Below are positions 17,535-26,131 of a DNA stretch of 64,000 nucleotides, in pieces (the stretch's first letter is position 1; every line of letters starts with the position of its first letter). The stretch is from Acidobacteriota bacterium. GTDB taxonomy: Bacteria; Acidobacteriota; Terriglobia; Terriglobales; Acidobacteriaceae. The stretch lies in assembly GCA_021846275.1 (NCBI GenBank), contig JAJZBZ010000003.1, positions 310,001 to 374,000 of the forward strand, in the 5' to 3' direction. The notes below the pieces were generated by a model. That model ran no database searches. It was not told the DNA's origin and saw only the letters and a list, made by a program, of their open reading frames with translations. Both the position numbers and the translations under genes were made by a program.

Positions 17535-17900
17535 TCAGGAGAGCAGGGAGTGGGCAGCGCGAGCGGCGAAATGGGCCAGGAGAGTAATGGCCAGCAATAA
17601 CTGCATGAGCTTCGCGGCGCGTGCCCATCGGTTCGGACGCTCGTCCCAGCCGGGGATGGCGGGGTCGAGCGCGTTGCGGCTGGCCAGGAAAAGAAGCGTG
17701 GACTGGAGCAGGATGACGGCCAGAGTGACGAGCGCGGATTGCAGGCGCGTGAGGACGCCTTCGGTTAGAAATTGAGGCACCAGATAGCAGAGGAGCAGGC
17801 TGCCGATCTGTTCATTTCTGAGAGTGCGGTAGAGGGATCTGCGTTCCTGCAACTTTGGGCGGAGACGGTAGCGGCGCGGGTTCTGGATTTCGGTGAGCAT
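17535..17900 (-). CDS. Small membrane protein, unknown
   Basis: A 121-residue protein with a basic N-terminus and three predicted membrane-spanning stretches: around LLLCYLVPQFL, TLAVILLQSTLLFLAS and LMQLLLAITLLAHFAA. A strong AAGGAGG Shine-Dalgarno 7 bases before the ATG at 17900 supports it as a real gene. No family was recognised. It ends near the convergent dehydrogenase gene and follows the propeller gene (same strand) by about 118 bases. Confidence 0.6.
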   Translation of the reverse strand: MLTEIQNPRRYRLRPKLQERRSLYRTLRNEQIGSLLLCYLVPQFLTEGVLTRLQSALVTLAVILLQSTLLFLASRNALDPAIPGWDERPNRWARAAKLMQLLLAITLLAHFAARAAHSLLS

Positions 17901-18018
17901 GGCGCGTCCTCCTTTGCCAGGGAACTGAGCGGCTACGTGCGAATCCTGAAACCAGCATCGCATGCAATCGGTTGGTTTTTGCTGCTGTAGATGAAAAATC
18001 AAGGCCAGGCACAGAACT

Positions 18019-19134
18019 TTACGGCAGGGTCTGGACTTCGACGGAAAGGACGGCGGGAAGGTTTTCGACGATGGGGTTCCAGTGGTCGCCGCCGTCGGGG
18101 GAGACGTAGACCTGTCCGCCGGTGGTGCCGAAGTAGATGCCGCAGTCGTCGAGGCGATCGACGGCCATGGCGTCGCGGAGGACGTTGACGTAGCAGTTGG
18201 ACTGGGGCAGGCCGGCTGTGAGCGGCTCCCATTCATTGCCGCCGGTGCGGCTGCGGAAGACGCGAAGCTGGCCGTCGAGCGGGAAGTGCTGGTGGTCGCT
18301 TTTGATGGGGACGACGTAGATGGTCTCCGGCTCATGGGCGTGTACGTCGATGACGAAGCCGAAGTCGGTGGGCAGGTTGCCGCTGACCTCGGTCCAGTGG
18401 TCGCCGGCGTTGTCGGAGCGCATGACGTCCCAGTGCTTCTGCATGAAGAGCGTGTCAGGCCGCGAGGGGTGGTGGGCGATGTGGTGGACGCAGTGGCCGA
18501 CCTCGGCGTTGGGGTCGGGGATGAACTCCGAGCGCAGGCCGCGATTGATGGGCTTCCAGGTGAGGCCGCCGTCGTCGGTGCGGAAGGCTCCGGCGGCGGA
18601 GATGGCGATGACGATGCGGCGGGGATCGGTGGGGTGAAGAAGGATCGTGTGGAGGCACATGCCGCCGGCTCCGGGCTGCCAGTTGGGGCCGGTGCCGTGT
18701 TTGCGCAGGCCGCTCAGTTCGCGCCAGGTGGCTCCGCCGTCAGAGGAGTGAAAGAGCGCTGCGTCCTCGGCTCCGGCGTAGACGGAATCCGGGTCGGTGA
18801 GCGAGGGTTCGAGGTGCCAGACGCGCTTGAACTCCCAGGGGTGCGGTGTGCCGTCGTACCACTGATGCGTGCCGGCGTCGCCGTCGTAGAGGAAGCTGTT
18901 GCCGGTGGTCTGCCAGGTGAGGCCGCCGTCGTCGGAGCGCTGCATGGTCTGGCCGAACCACGACGAAGACTGCGAGGCGTAGATGCGGCTGGGGTCGGCG
19001 GGCGAACCTTTGACGTGGTATGTCTCCCAGCCGGGGAAGTGCGGGCCATCCACCGACCACTGGCGGCGCGCACCGTCAGAGGTGAGAATAAACGCACCCT
19101 TGCGCGTGCCGACGAGAACACGGACCCTGCTCAT
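18019..19134 (-). CDS. BNR/Asp-box propeller protein (sortilin-/sialidase-like fold)
   Basis: A 371-residue protein with repeated Asp-box motifs: [32 protein letters not shown] and SPDGGDHW. These mark a multi-bladed beta-propeller of the exo-alpha-sialidase/VPS10 type. It has no signal peptide, so it is cytoplasmic. The sialidase active site (Arg triad, Asp, Glu, Tyr) is not evident, so it is more likely a binding or structural propeller. Confidence 0.75.
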   Translation of the reverse strand: MSRVRVLVGTRKGAFILTSDGARRQWSVDGPHFPGWETYHVKGSPADPSRIYASQSSSWFGQTMQRSDDGGLTWQTTGNSFLYDGDAGTHQWYDGTPHPWEFKRVWHLEPSLTDPDSVYAGAEDAALFHSSDGGATWRELSGLRKHGTGPNWQPGAGGMCLHTILLHPTDPRRIVIAISAAGAFRTDDGGLTWKPINRGLRSEFIPDPNAEVGHCVHHIAHHPSRPDTLFMQKHWDVMRSDNAGDHWTEVSGNLPTDFGFVIDVHAHEPETIYVVPIKSDHQHFPLDGQLRVFRSRTGGNEWEPLTAGLPQSNCYVNVLRDAMAVDRLDDCGIYFGTTGGQVYVSPDGGDHWNPIVENLPAVLSVEVQTLP

Positions 19135-19194
19135 GGCACCTCCGATGGTTGGGAAAGAGTTGATGGAACTCTATCGCACACTGGCATCGTATGC

Positions 19195-19418
19195 AAGGCA
19201 TTGCATGCAGCAGCCGCGACCTTCGGTCGCCACGGACGACTGTGGCGCTTCCGTTGGTCGCGGGTGGGCTTTCGCTGAGGACGATGGGAAAAGCAGATTC
19301 TGTGCGGGAATGACAACAAAAAGGCAAAGGCTTTACTGACGACTGACGGCTGACCACTGACGGCTCTGAAGCCGATTCCCTGCGGGAATGACAACTGGAA
19401 AAGCAAGAGCGGGAACAA
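19195..19418. repeat. Cluster of REP-like palindromes and CTGAC repeats
   Basis: This intergenic block contains GCGACC-TTC-GGTCGC (19216-19230), a degenerate copy of the ATTCCC palindrome (19295-19317), a CTGAC tandem array (19335-19366) and ATTCCC-TGC-GGGAAT followed by TGACAAC and a GGAAAAGCAAG tail (19374-19418). The same two palindromes recur at 25902-26071, with their relative order and orientation changed. Confidence 0.65.
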
Positions 19419-19433
19419 TAGCTACAACGGAGT

Positions 19434-20600
19434 TCAGTGGGTGGTCGGTGGTGGGGTGGTCGAACTGGCCGGGGCGTGTTCGGTGGGGAAGTAGCCGGTG
19501 CGGGTGCGAACGAAGAGTTTGCCGTGGCCTTTCGCCTGAGCAGTCACGGTAATGCGGCGAAAGCCGGGAACACTGCTCGGAAGCGTGGAGTGGTAGTCGA
19601 GGGTGTATTGGCTGCGGATGTCGCGTGCGACTTCGGCGGCGATCTCGTCGACCTCTTCGAGTGAGCCGGGGAAGTAGGCGATGCCGCCGGTTTCGTCGGA
19701 GAGCAGCTCAAGCGCGCGCTGGGCGCGGTGGGCTTCGGAGCGGGACATTTCGTCGCCGAAGAGCAGGCCGATGGAGTAGATGACGGGGCCGGAGAGCTGC
19801 TGGACGCGGCGGATGGTCTGTTCAAGGTTGAGCGTGGAGGCGTTGTCTTCGCCGTCGGTGATGAGGATGATGACCTGCTTGGGGTGTTTGGCGTCGGTCG
19901 CGAGCTTGTCGGCGGAGGCAACCACAGCGTCATAGAGCGCGGTGCCGCCGCGGGCTTCGATGTGGGAGAGTCCCTGGCGGAGCTGACTGACCTGAGAGGT
20001 GAAGTCCTGGTCGATGTAGGCTTCATCGGCGAAGTTGACGACGAAGGCTTCGTCTTTGGGGTTGGAGGCTTCAATGAGGTCAAGCGCTGCTTTGTTGACG
20101 GCCGGTCGCTTCTTGTACATGGAGCCGGAGTTGTCGACGATGATGCCGATGGAGACGGGAACATCGGCGTGCTGGAAGCTGATGAGGGTTTGCGGCTTGT
20201 CGTTTTCGAGGACGCGGAAATCGGGTTTCTGAAGATCCTGGACGATGCGGCCCTTGCTGTCGAGGACGGTGACGTTCAGGGAGACCTCTTCGACGTTCTG
20301 CTGGAGCAGGAATCCCGATCCGTTGCGCGTGACCTGTTGCGCGGTCGCTGCGGGCGGAGTGGGCGCGTCGGGCGAGCGGATGGGGTCAATATCGGCTGTT
20401 GGCGCGGGTGCCTGGGCTGCGGCGGACGCCGACGCTGTTGCAGGCGCTGCCGCCGCGGGCGATTGCACTGCGGATAAGGGAGCCACTGCGGCGGTCGGTG
20501 TGGTGGCGGGCTGCTGAGCGTCGAGGGAACAGGGAACAAACGCCAGGAGCAGGATGAGCGTGAGCGCGCGACGGAGGGATGCACGAAGATGAGAAGTCAT
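19434..20600 (-). CDS. Exported VWFA-domain protein (acidobacterial VWFA-related family)
   Basis: A 388-residue protein with a signal peptide (cleavage near SLDAQQ), a Pro/Ala-rich linker, then the acidobacterial VWFA-related domain: EVSLNVTVLDSKGR, PDFRVLENDKPQ, and a von Willebrand A domain from about residue 155 with an intact metal-ion-dependent adhesion site DNSGS, a Thr in GGTALYDA and Asp in TDGEDN. Such proteins are secreted and abundant in Acidobacteria; ligands are unknown. ATG at 20600 is preferred to an upstream TTG. The C-terminus is Pro/Thr-rich. Confidence 0.88.
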   Translation of the reverse strand: MTSHLRASLRRALTLILLLAFVPCSLDAQQPATTPTAAVAPLSAVQSPAAAAPATASASAAAQAPAPTADIDPIRSPDAPTPPAATAQQVTRNGSGFLLQQNVEEVSLNVTVLDSKGRIVQDLQKPDFRVLENDKPQTLISFQHADVPVSIGIIVDNSGSMYKKRPAVNKAALDLIEASNPKDEAFVVNFADEAYIDQDFTSQVSQLRQGLSHIEARGGTALYDAVVASADKLATDAKHPKQVIILITDGEDNASTLNLEQTIRRVQQLSGPVIYSIGLLFGDEMSRSEAHRAQRALELLSDETGGIAYFPGSLEEVDEIAAEVARDIRSQYTLDYHSTLPSSVPGFRRITVTAQAKGHGKLFVRTRTGYFPTEHAPASSTTPPPTTH

Positions 20601-20792
20601 CGGGAATGAGACGCGACGCAAGACCGGATAGCTCCTGTGCGGGAGAACGCTATCTCCACTTTACGCCACGCGGCGCGAAAACCGCGGCGGAGCGAGTCGG
20701 GAATTCATGACGGTCGGATGGCGGAGAAAGCACGGCGTGCAGCAGCGATGAGGCAAAGGGAGGCGCAGGCGCGGCTGGGATACAATCGTCGA

Positions 20793-21662
20793 GTGAAAAC
20801 GGCGGCAGATGAGGTCACGAGCAGGCGCGACGGCGGCGGGTGGACGCGCTGGCTGCGGTGGGCGTGGTGGCTGCGGCCGATGGCGCGGGTGAGAGTGTCG
20901 CGCGGTGCGGCGGTCTGCGCGCTGGGGCTGGTGGTGGCGGGTTGCGCGCCGACGGGCTGGGCGCAGAATGCGCAGGCGAACGATACGCAGGCTGCGGCGC
21001 GGAGGTTTGTGGTGGTGGTGGATGCAGCGCATGGCGGGGCGGATGGTGGGGCTGCGCTGGCGGGAGCGGGCGCTGCGGGAGCGGGGAATGGGACTGCGGA
21101 TGGCGGCATGGCGGCCGGGACGCAGGAGAAGGATGTGACGCTTCAGATGAGCCAGGCGCTGCGGGCGCTGCTGGTGGCGCGCGGGTTTGCCGTGGTGGAG
21201 ACGCGGGCGGGCGATGTGGCGATGGATGGCGATGCGCGGGCGACGGTGGCCAATCGCGCGACGGCGCAGGCGTGCGTGGTGTTGCATGCGACGGAGGCTG
21301 GCGCGGGAGTGCATCTGTTTGTGAGTTCGCTGGCACCGGGGCAGCGGGCGATGCTGATGCCGTGGAAGACGGCGCAGGCGGCGTGGGTGGCCGAGAGCCT
21401 GAAGCTGAGCAGCGCGCTGAACGGGGCGCTGAGCGCGATGGGCAGGGATGACGGCGCGGGGATTCCAGTGACGATGGGAAGGACGACGCTGCCGGGGATT
21501 GACAGCATGGCTTGCCCGGCGGTGGCGGTGGAGGTGGCTCCGCTGCGGGATGGCGCGCGGCGGGTGGTCAGCGATGTGACGGACCGCGAGTACGAGACGC
21601 GCGTGATGCAGGCGGTGGCGGCGGCGCTGCTGGAGTGGCGCGGCGAAGCGGGTGAGCCATGA
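20793..21662 (+). CDS. N-acetylmuramoyl-L-alanine amidase (Amidase_3), probable lipoprotein
   Basis: A 289-residue zinc amidase that cuts the lactyl-peptide bond of peptidoglycan. Zinc ligands are His in VVDAAHGG, Glu in TQEKDVTL and His in VVLHATEAG; the catalytic Glu is in VAVEVAPL. A lipobox VVAGC follows a hydrophobic stretch, suggesting outer- or inner-membrane anchoring. The start is uncertain: GTG 20793 gives a long basic N-terminus, ATG 20880 gives a compact lipoprotein signal. It overlaps the next gene by 4 bases (ATGA), starting a three-gene wall operon. Confidence 0.8.
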   Translation: MKTAADEVTSRRDGGGWTRWLRWAWWLRPMARVRVSRGAAVCALGLVVAGCAPTGWAQNAQANDTQAAARRFVVVVDAAHGGADGGAALAGAGAAGAGNGTADGGMAAGTQEKDVTLQMSQALRALLVARGFAVVETRAGDVAMDGDARATVANRATAQACVVLHATEAGAGVHLFVSSLAPGQRAMLMPWKTAQAAWVAESLKLSSALNGALSAMGRDDGAGIPVTMGRTTLPGIDSMACPAVAVEVAPLRDGARRVVSDVTDREYETRVMQAVAAALLEWRGEAGEP

Positions 21663-22342
21663 CGCCGCGTTATCAGAAAATCCTGTTCGCGGTCTTGTTT
21701 GTGGCGTCGGTGGGGATGACGGCGGCGCTGGTCAGGCTGCGCGAGCGGGCGCATGAGCAGATGCTGCGCGGCGGCGCGGAGGTGGGAACGACGGCTCCGG
21801 CGACGGCTCCGGCGGAGACGGTGACGCTGATGGTGGCCGATGACGGGACGAGCACGCTGCGGGCGGAGTCGATGGCGTTTCCGCTGCCGACGGAGCCGGA
21901 GGCGCGGGCGCGCGCGGTGCTGAATCGGCTGCTGGGGCAGTATGCGGGACCGGAGTCGCTGCATCCGCTGCCGGCGATGGCGGAGGCGGTGGATGCGGTG
22001 TATCTGATGCCGGTGAAGACGGGTGCGGCGGACCAGGCCGCGAGTGGGGCGCAGGGTGCGGCGGCTGGCGCGGGGGTGAATACGGATCGGATTGCGGTTG
22101 TGGACCTCGCGCAGGGGTTTGCAGCCGCGCATCCGTCGGGGCTGGAGACGGAGACGCTGACGGTGCTGTCGATCTGCGCGACGCTGCATGCGAATCTGCC
22201 ACAGGTCGTGGAGGTGCGGTTTCTGGTGGGTGGCCAGCAGCAGGCGACGCTGCATGGGCATGCCGACCTGACGCAGACCTATCTGACGGCGGCGAGCGCC
22301 GCAGCCAGCGCGGCGGCCAGTGCGAGTGAGGACCAGCAATGA
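21659..22342 (+). CDS. GerMN-domain membrane-anchored protein
   Basis: A 227-residue protein with an N-terminal membrane anchor (residues 8-25), a linker, and a GerMN domain: AVLNRLLGQYAGPESLHPLP, a V.A.Y.....VDL pattern (IAVVDLAQGF), ETLTVLSICATLH and VRFLVGGQ. GerMN domains bind peptidoglycan-related ligands and often neighbour amidases and murI. The middle has an Ala/Gly-rich insertion. It overlaps both neighbours by 4 bases (ATGA), indicating coupled translation. Confidence 0.85.
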   Translation: MTPRYQKILFAVLFVASVGMTAALVRLRERAHEQMLRGGAEVGTTAPATAPAETVTLMVADDGTSTLRAESMAFPLPTEPEARARAVLNRLLGQYAGPESLHPLPAMAEAVDAVYLMPVKTGAADQAASGAQGAAAGAGVNTDRIAVVDLAQGFAAAHPSGLETETLTVLSICATLHANLPQVVEVRFLVGGQQQATLHGHADLTQTYLTAASAAASAAASASEDQQ

Positions 22343-23163
22343 GCGGGCCGGTGATCGGGGTGTTTGATTCCGGCTTTGGCGGGCTGACGGTCTTGCGCGC
22401 GCTGCTGGAGCGGATGCCGCAGGCGGAGTTTGTCTTTCTGGGCGACACGGCGCGGCTGCCGTATGGGTCCAAGTCGCAGCGGACGATTGCGCGGTATGCG
22501 GCCGAGAGCGCGCGGTTTCTGGTGGAGCGGCAGGCGGCGGAGTATCTGGTGATCGCCTGCAATACCGCGAGCGCGCTGGCGCTGGAGGCGATTCAGGAGG
22601 CTGTCGCCGTGCCGGTCATGGGAGTGATCGAGCCGGGCGCGGAGGCTGCTGCGGCGGCGACAAAGACGGGCGCGGTGATGGTGATGGCGACCGAGGCGAC
22701 GGTGGCCAGTCACGCGTATGCGGCTGCGTGCCGACGGCGCGGGTTGCGCGGGGTGGAAAAAGCCTGTCCGCTTCTGGTGCCGCTGGTGGAAGAAGGATGG
22801 ACGGATCACGCGGTCACGGAGCAGGTGGTGCGGATTTATCTGGACGAGATGCTGGCCGAGTCTTCCGCTGCCGGGCTGCGGCCGGATGCGCTGGTGCTGG
22901 GGTGTACGCATTATCCGCTGCTGCGTCCGGTGCTGGAACGCGCGGTGCCGTCGGGCGTGGCGGTGATTGATTCGGCGGAGGCGACCGCAGAGCGGGTGTT
23001 TTTGAGTCTGGCGGAGCGCGTGGCTGCGGCTGGTGCTTCTGAGTGTGACGCGGCGCAGATTCGCTGCTTCGCGACCGATTCAGTGGCGAAGTTCGAGCGG
23101 CTGGGGTCGCGGTTTCTGGGGCAGGCGGTGGGGAGCGTGGAGTTGGTGGATCTGGGTGGCTAG
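22339..23163 (+). CDS. murI: Glutamate racemase
   Basis: A 274-residue enzyme making D-glutamate for peptidoglycan. The two catalytic Cys are present in ACNTAS and GCTHYPLL, with acid partners in GVFDSGFGG and the LGDTARLPYG substrate loop. Length is typical. It is last in the amidase-GerMN-murI operon and starts within the GerMN stop codon. Confidence 0.95.
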   Translation: MSGPVIGVFDSGFGGLTVLRALLERMPQAEFVFLGDTARLPYGSKSQRTIARYAAESARFLVERQAAEYLVIACNTASALALEAIQEAVAVPVMGVIEPGAEAAAAATKTGAVMVMATEATVASHAYAAACRRRGLRGVEKACPLLVPLVEEGWTDHAVTEQVVRIYLDEMLAESSAAGLRPDALVLGCTHYPLLRPVLERAVPSGVAVIDSAEATAERVFLSLAERVAAAGASECDAAQIRCFATDSVAKFERLGSRFLGQAVGSVELVDLGG

Positions 23164-23220
23164 GCATTACATCGAGCGGATGCATTGCGTCGGAGTGGTC
23201 AGGGGTCACAGAACGCTGGT

Positions 23221-23244
23221 GCCGCGCGGCTTGCGCCGCGCGGC
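23221..23244. repeat. GC-rich palindrome after murI
   Basis: GCCGCGCGGC-TTGC-GCCGCGCGGC: each 10-bp arm is itself self-complementary, so the pair is both direct and inverted. There is no T-run, so it is not a classical terminator. Confidence 0.4.
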
Positions 23245-23332
23245 GGATGTGCGGTTCACGACAGCCTCTGGCGGGCGTTGAGCGAAACAGCCGAGCGAGG
23301 ATGGAGTGCGGATTGCAGCGGGCTGCGGTCTG

Positions 23333-24778
23333 TCAGCGTTCTGACTCGGCTCCTGTAATCGATTGCAGGGGAAGTGCGTTGACCCAGCCGTAAACGTTGG
23401 AGACGTAGAGTGTTCCTCCTACAATGACCGGCGAGGAGGGTCCGAAAGAGCCGCCAATATGCTTTTTCCCGAGCAGCTTGCCATCGCGGATGCGAATTGC
23501 TGCGATATCCCCGGAGTGGTAAGGGACGTAGGCTACGCCATCGAGCACGGCTGCACCGGCTCGTATCTGGCTCCCCAGATGAACGGTCCAGAGCATGTGT
23601 CCGGTCTTCAGGTCAAAGGCGTGGTAGTTGCCGCTGACGGGACTGCCTTCGTAAACCACTCCGTTATCGATCATGGGAGTGGCGGTCTTCATCGCGGGTG
23701 GAACAGGACCATTTGCCATTCGGTACTGCCAGAGGATTTTTCCGGTCTTCGCATCCATGGCCAGCAGGAGATTGGCGACAGGATTGGACGGCTCACCGGA
23801 TTCAATGGTCGCTTCCTGAACAACGATTCCCGCAGCGTAGGCCGGCGTGCAGTCGCTGATGCCGGTGGCGACTAGGCCCGGGATGGTGGCCTTCCAGACA
23901 ATTGCTCCGGTCTGCTGGTCAATCGCGTAGAAGTAGTTCGGATAGGTGCCACCGAGGAAGATGTTCCCGCTGCCAGCGACTGGTGAGGACATGCTGACAA
24001 AGGATTGAATGTCGGTCTTCCAGATCAGCTTGCCTGTGGCTGTCTCCAGTTTGTATACATGCCCGTCGCCGGTGCCGACGAACAAGGCACCATCCACATC
24101 GACGGGTGTCGGCATGACCTCGCCGGGCGTGTGGTAGGTCCAGATTTCTTTGCCCGTTGTGCGATCCAGCGCGTAGATGGAATTCAACCCCGGACCGCGT
24201 ACTGTTCGCTTGCCCTTCACGTACTGCATGGTCTTCGCGTAGTTGAAGTACGCATTTCCAGTGGAGACGATGACCAGATCGCCATCGATGAGGGGATTGC
24301 TCATGTTCATGTTCCAGCCGTAGTGCGCCCATATCAGCTTTCCGGTCAGGGCATTCAGCGCGTAAGTATAGCCATTGTCATCGCCCGCGTAGATGATGCC
24401 CTGCGCAGCGGAAACGCCGACAGGCATGCCAATGGTGTAGGCCGTGGTCTTGAAATTGTTATCCAGCGGCGGCCCGTCCAGCGGAATTGCGCCGGCACCG
24501 GCGAACGACCACTCAACACCGCTTCTCAGAATCTGCGGAGCGGAATCAGGAAGCGGAAACACCGGGTTCCTGCCGGAAGACGATCCATAGGTATTCCACT
24601 CCTTCGGAAACCAGGAGGCGGTTTCGCTGTCGGGCATGTTCTGTGCAAAATGCTGATTGGGAAACTCCAGCACAACGAAGCTGGTTTGTGCGTGCGCTGA
24701 GATTGTGAATGGCATTGATGCGACCACCGCCGCGGCAGCCAGAACCATTCCATGGATTCGATGCTCTCTGTGCTTCAT
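23333..24778 (-). CDS. Exported PQQ-type beta-propeller protein
   Basis: A 481-residue protein with a signal peptide (cleavage near SAHAQ) and repeated tryptophan-docking motifs of the quinoprotein alcohol dehydrogenase fold: ALNALTGKLIW, ALDRTTGKEIW, KLETATGKLIW, AIDQQTGAIVW, AMDAKTGKILW and AFDLKTGHMLW. There is no CxxCH haem motif, and the usual catalytic Asp/Glu pair could not be placed, so it may be a propeller without dehydrogenase activity. AGGAG Shine-Dalgarno supports the ATG. Its promoter lies about 220 bases upstream and carries the same operator as the neighbouring TetR gene, which points to regulation by that repressor. Confidence 0.82.
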   Translation of the reverse strand: MKHREHRIHGMVLAAAAVVASMPFTISAHAQTSFVVLEFPNQHFAQNMPDSETASWFPKEWNTYGSSSGRNPVFPLPDSAPQILRSGVEWSFAGAGAIPLDGPPLDNNFKTTAYTIGMPVGVSAAQGIIYAGDDNGYTYALNALTGKLIWAHYGWNMNMSNPLIDGDLVIVSTGNAYFNYAKTMQYVKGKRTVRGPGLNSIYALDRTTGKEIWTYHTPGEVMPTPVDVDGALFVGTGDGHVYKLETATGKLIWKTDIQSFVSMSSPVAGSGNIFLGGTYPNYFYAIDQQTGAIVWKATIPGLVATGISDCTPAYAAGIVVQEATIESGEPSNPVANLLLAMDAKTGKILWQYRMANGPVPPAMKTATPMIDNGVVYEGSPVSGNYHAFDLKTGHMLWTVHLGSQIRAGAAVLDGVAYVPYHSGDIAAIRIRDGKLLGKKHIGGSFGPSSPVIVGGTLYVSNVYGWVNALPLQSITGAESER

Positions 24779-25004
24779 CTTTTCTCCTGTTTGGGGTAAG
24801 GGTCGGAACCGTGATTGTTGCTGAATGCTTCGTTCTTCGGCATTCGTATCTGGTTTTGTATCTGGCCTGTCAGAACTCTGCCCCGGCTCATCCGGAAACA
24901 GGTAAAGGATTCCTCGCGAATAGAGTGGAGGAGCCGAGAACCCGTCGCGGGTGCGGAGTTCCGGTCAGCATTCCACGGTGAATTCAGATCGTTCTCCTGA
25001 AACT

Positions 25005-25034
25005 ATACTTACTGGTAAGTATATTATATGTCAA
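25005..25034 (-). promoter_or_regulatory. Promoter and TetR-type operator for the PQQ-propeller gene
   Basis: On the minus strand TTGACA (25034-25029), 17 bases, TAAGTA (25011-25006). The palindrome ATACTTAC-TG-GTAAGTAT (25005-25022) covers the -10 box, so binding would block RNA polymerase. The transcript would begin near 24999 and have a leader of about 220 nt. Confidence 0.7.
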
Positions 25035-25167
25035 GGCGAAACTACTCCTTCTGGTACCAGAAATCTATTGGGCCGAAGGGGTTTTCTGAGAGAATTTATT
25101 ATGTAAAGTATTTTTAATATTATGTTTAATTCAATTCCGGTGATGCAATTTGGTTTACGGGAACAGA

Positions 25168-25197
25168 TTGACATTTTTTATACTTTCCGGTAAGTAT
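25168..25197 (+). promoter_or_regulatory. Promoter and operator for the TetR gene
   Basis: TTGACA (25168-25173), 17 bases, TAAGTA (25191-25196), with the palindrome ATACTTTC-CG-GTAAGTAT (25180-25197) over the -10. The operator-to-minus-10 offset equals that of the divergent promoter. Transcription would start at about the ATG at 25203, giving a leaderless message. Confidence 0.7.
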
Positions 25198-25202
25198 GCT
25201 CT

Positions 25203-25766
25203 ATGGCGCGACGAAAAGAGGCTACTTCGGAAAGAATTGTGGATGCCGCTGTCGCCGTTTTCTCGAAGATTTCTTACGGGACGGCCTCGGTGGAGGATAT
25301 TGCTCGGGATGCCGGAGTCACCAAGGTCACCGTCTACCAGCACTACAAGTCTAAGGAAGAACTGTTCGTCGCTTGCCTGCAACGTCGACTGGAGCGGCGA
25401 GAGGCAGTGCTGGATGAGTTCATTCACAATCTGGCTCCCGATGTCGATCCGCTCCTGGCGGTTTTTGACTGGCTGGAAGACTGGCTGGACCCCGGAAAGT
25501 TCAGCGGTTGCGCCTTCGCGAAAGCGGCCAACGAGCTAGGCTCTTCGATGCCGATTGTGCGCGTGATCGCGGCAGTAGCCAAGATGAAGATCACGCAGCG
25601 CTTTGCGGAATTGGCGGAAAAATCGGGAAGGCAACACCCAATCCAGTTGGGCCAGGAACTGGCGTTGATCTTCGAGGGTGCGCAGTCGCTGGCGTTCATT
25701 GAGGAAAGCGCTCGGCCTGCTCAATTGGCGCGAAAAATAGCTTCGGCGCTGGTCAAGCATGACTAA
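25203..25766 (+). CDS. TetR/AcrR family repressor
   Basis: A 187-residue regulator. The N-terminal helix-turn-helix (about residues 8-55) shows RIVDAAVAVFSKISY, TASVEDIARDAGVTKVTVY and QHYKSKEELF. The C-terminal ligand-binding domain is all-helical and family-specific. The same 18-bp operator occurs at its own promoter and at the PQQ-propeller promoter, so it probably represses both until a ligand binds. No Shine-Dalgarno is visible. The ligand is unknown. Confidence 0.92.
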   Translation: MARRKEATSERIVDAAVAVFSKISYGTASVEDIARDAGVTKVTVYQHYKSKEELFVACLQRRLERREAVLDEFIHNLAPDVDPLLAVFDWLEDWLDPGKFSGCAFAKAANELGSSMPIVRVIAAVAKMKITQRFAELAEKSGRQHPIQLGQELALIFEGAQSLAFIEESARPAQLARKIASALVKHD

Positions 25767-25901
25767 TAGTGCGAGCCGCAGAGCGTTGCATTGATGTGAC
25801 GCTTCATGGCCCGGTCCAATGCCTCGCAGGTGGCATTTGTGGCCCCCTGACGCTTGTTGTCGATTGGCGTCGTTAGAGAACGCTGGCAAAAGTCAACAAC
25901 A

Positions 25902-26071
25902 GATTCCCTTCGGGAATGACAACAGGAAAAGCAAGGACTGGAACAAAAGCTGCGGCGGCGAAATGAGGCACGGCGGGTTTGGGGAGAACTCCGCTCTGGT
26001 TGGAGCGCGACCATCGGGAGCGGGCACGGCTGTCGGTGGCGACCGGAGGTCGCGGCTGCTCCATGCAATGG
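25902..26071. repeat. REP-like palindromes upstream of fabI
   Basis: The 365-bp gap between the TetR gene and fabI contains ATTCCC-TTC-GGGAAT with its TGACAACAGGAAAAGCAAG tail (25902-25945) and GCGACC-GGA-GGTCGC followed by GGCTGCTCCATGCAATG (26039-26071). The second unit is the reverse complement of the copy at 19199-19230. No gene is seen in the gap. Confidence 0.65.
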
Positions 26072-26131
26072 CTGGTAGACTGATGTACGTTGTTGGCAGG
26101 GCGGAAGTGATGGAAGTGAGAGGCGCGTGCG

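Noticed and set aside
18082-19278. Gly/Val/Asp-rich frame antisense to the BNR propeller
   Set aside because: Typical GC-skew artefact; Asp-box repeats are on the other strand.
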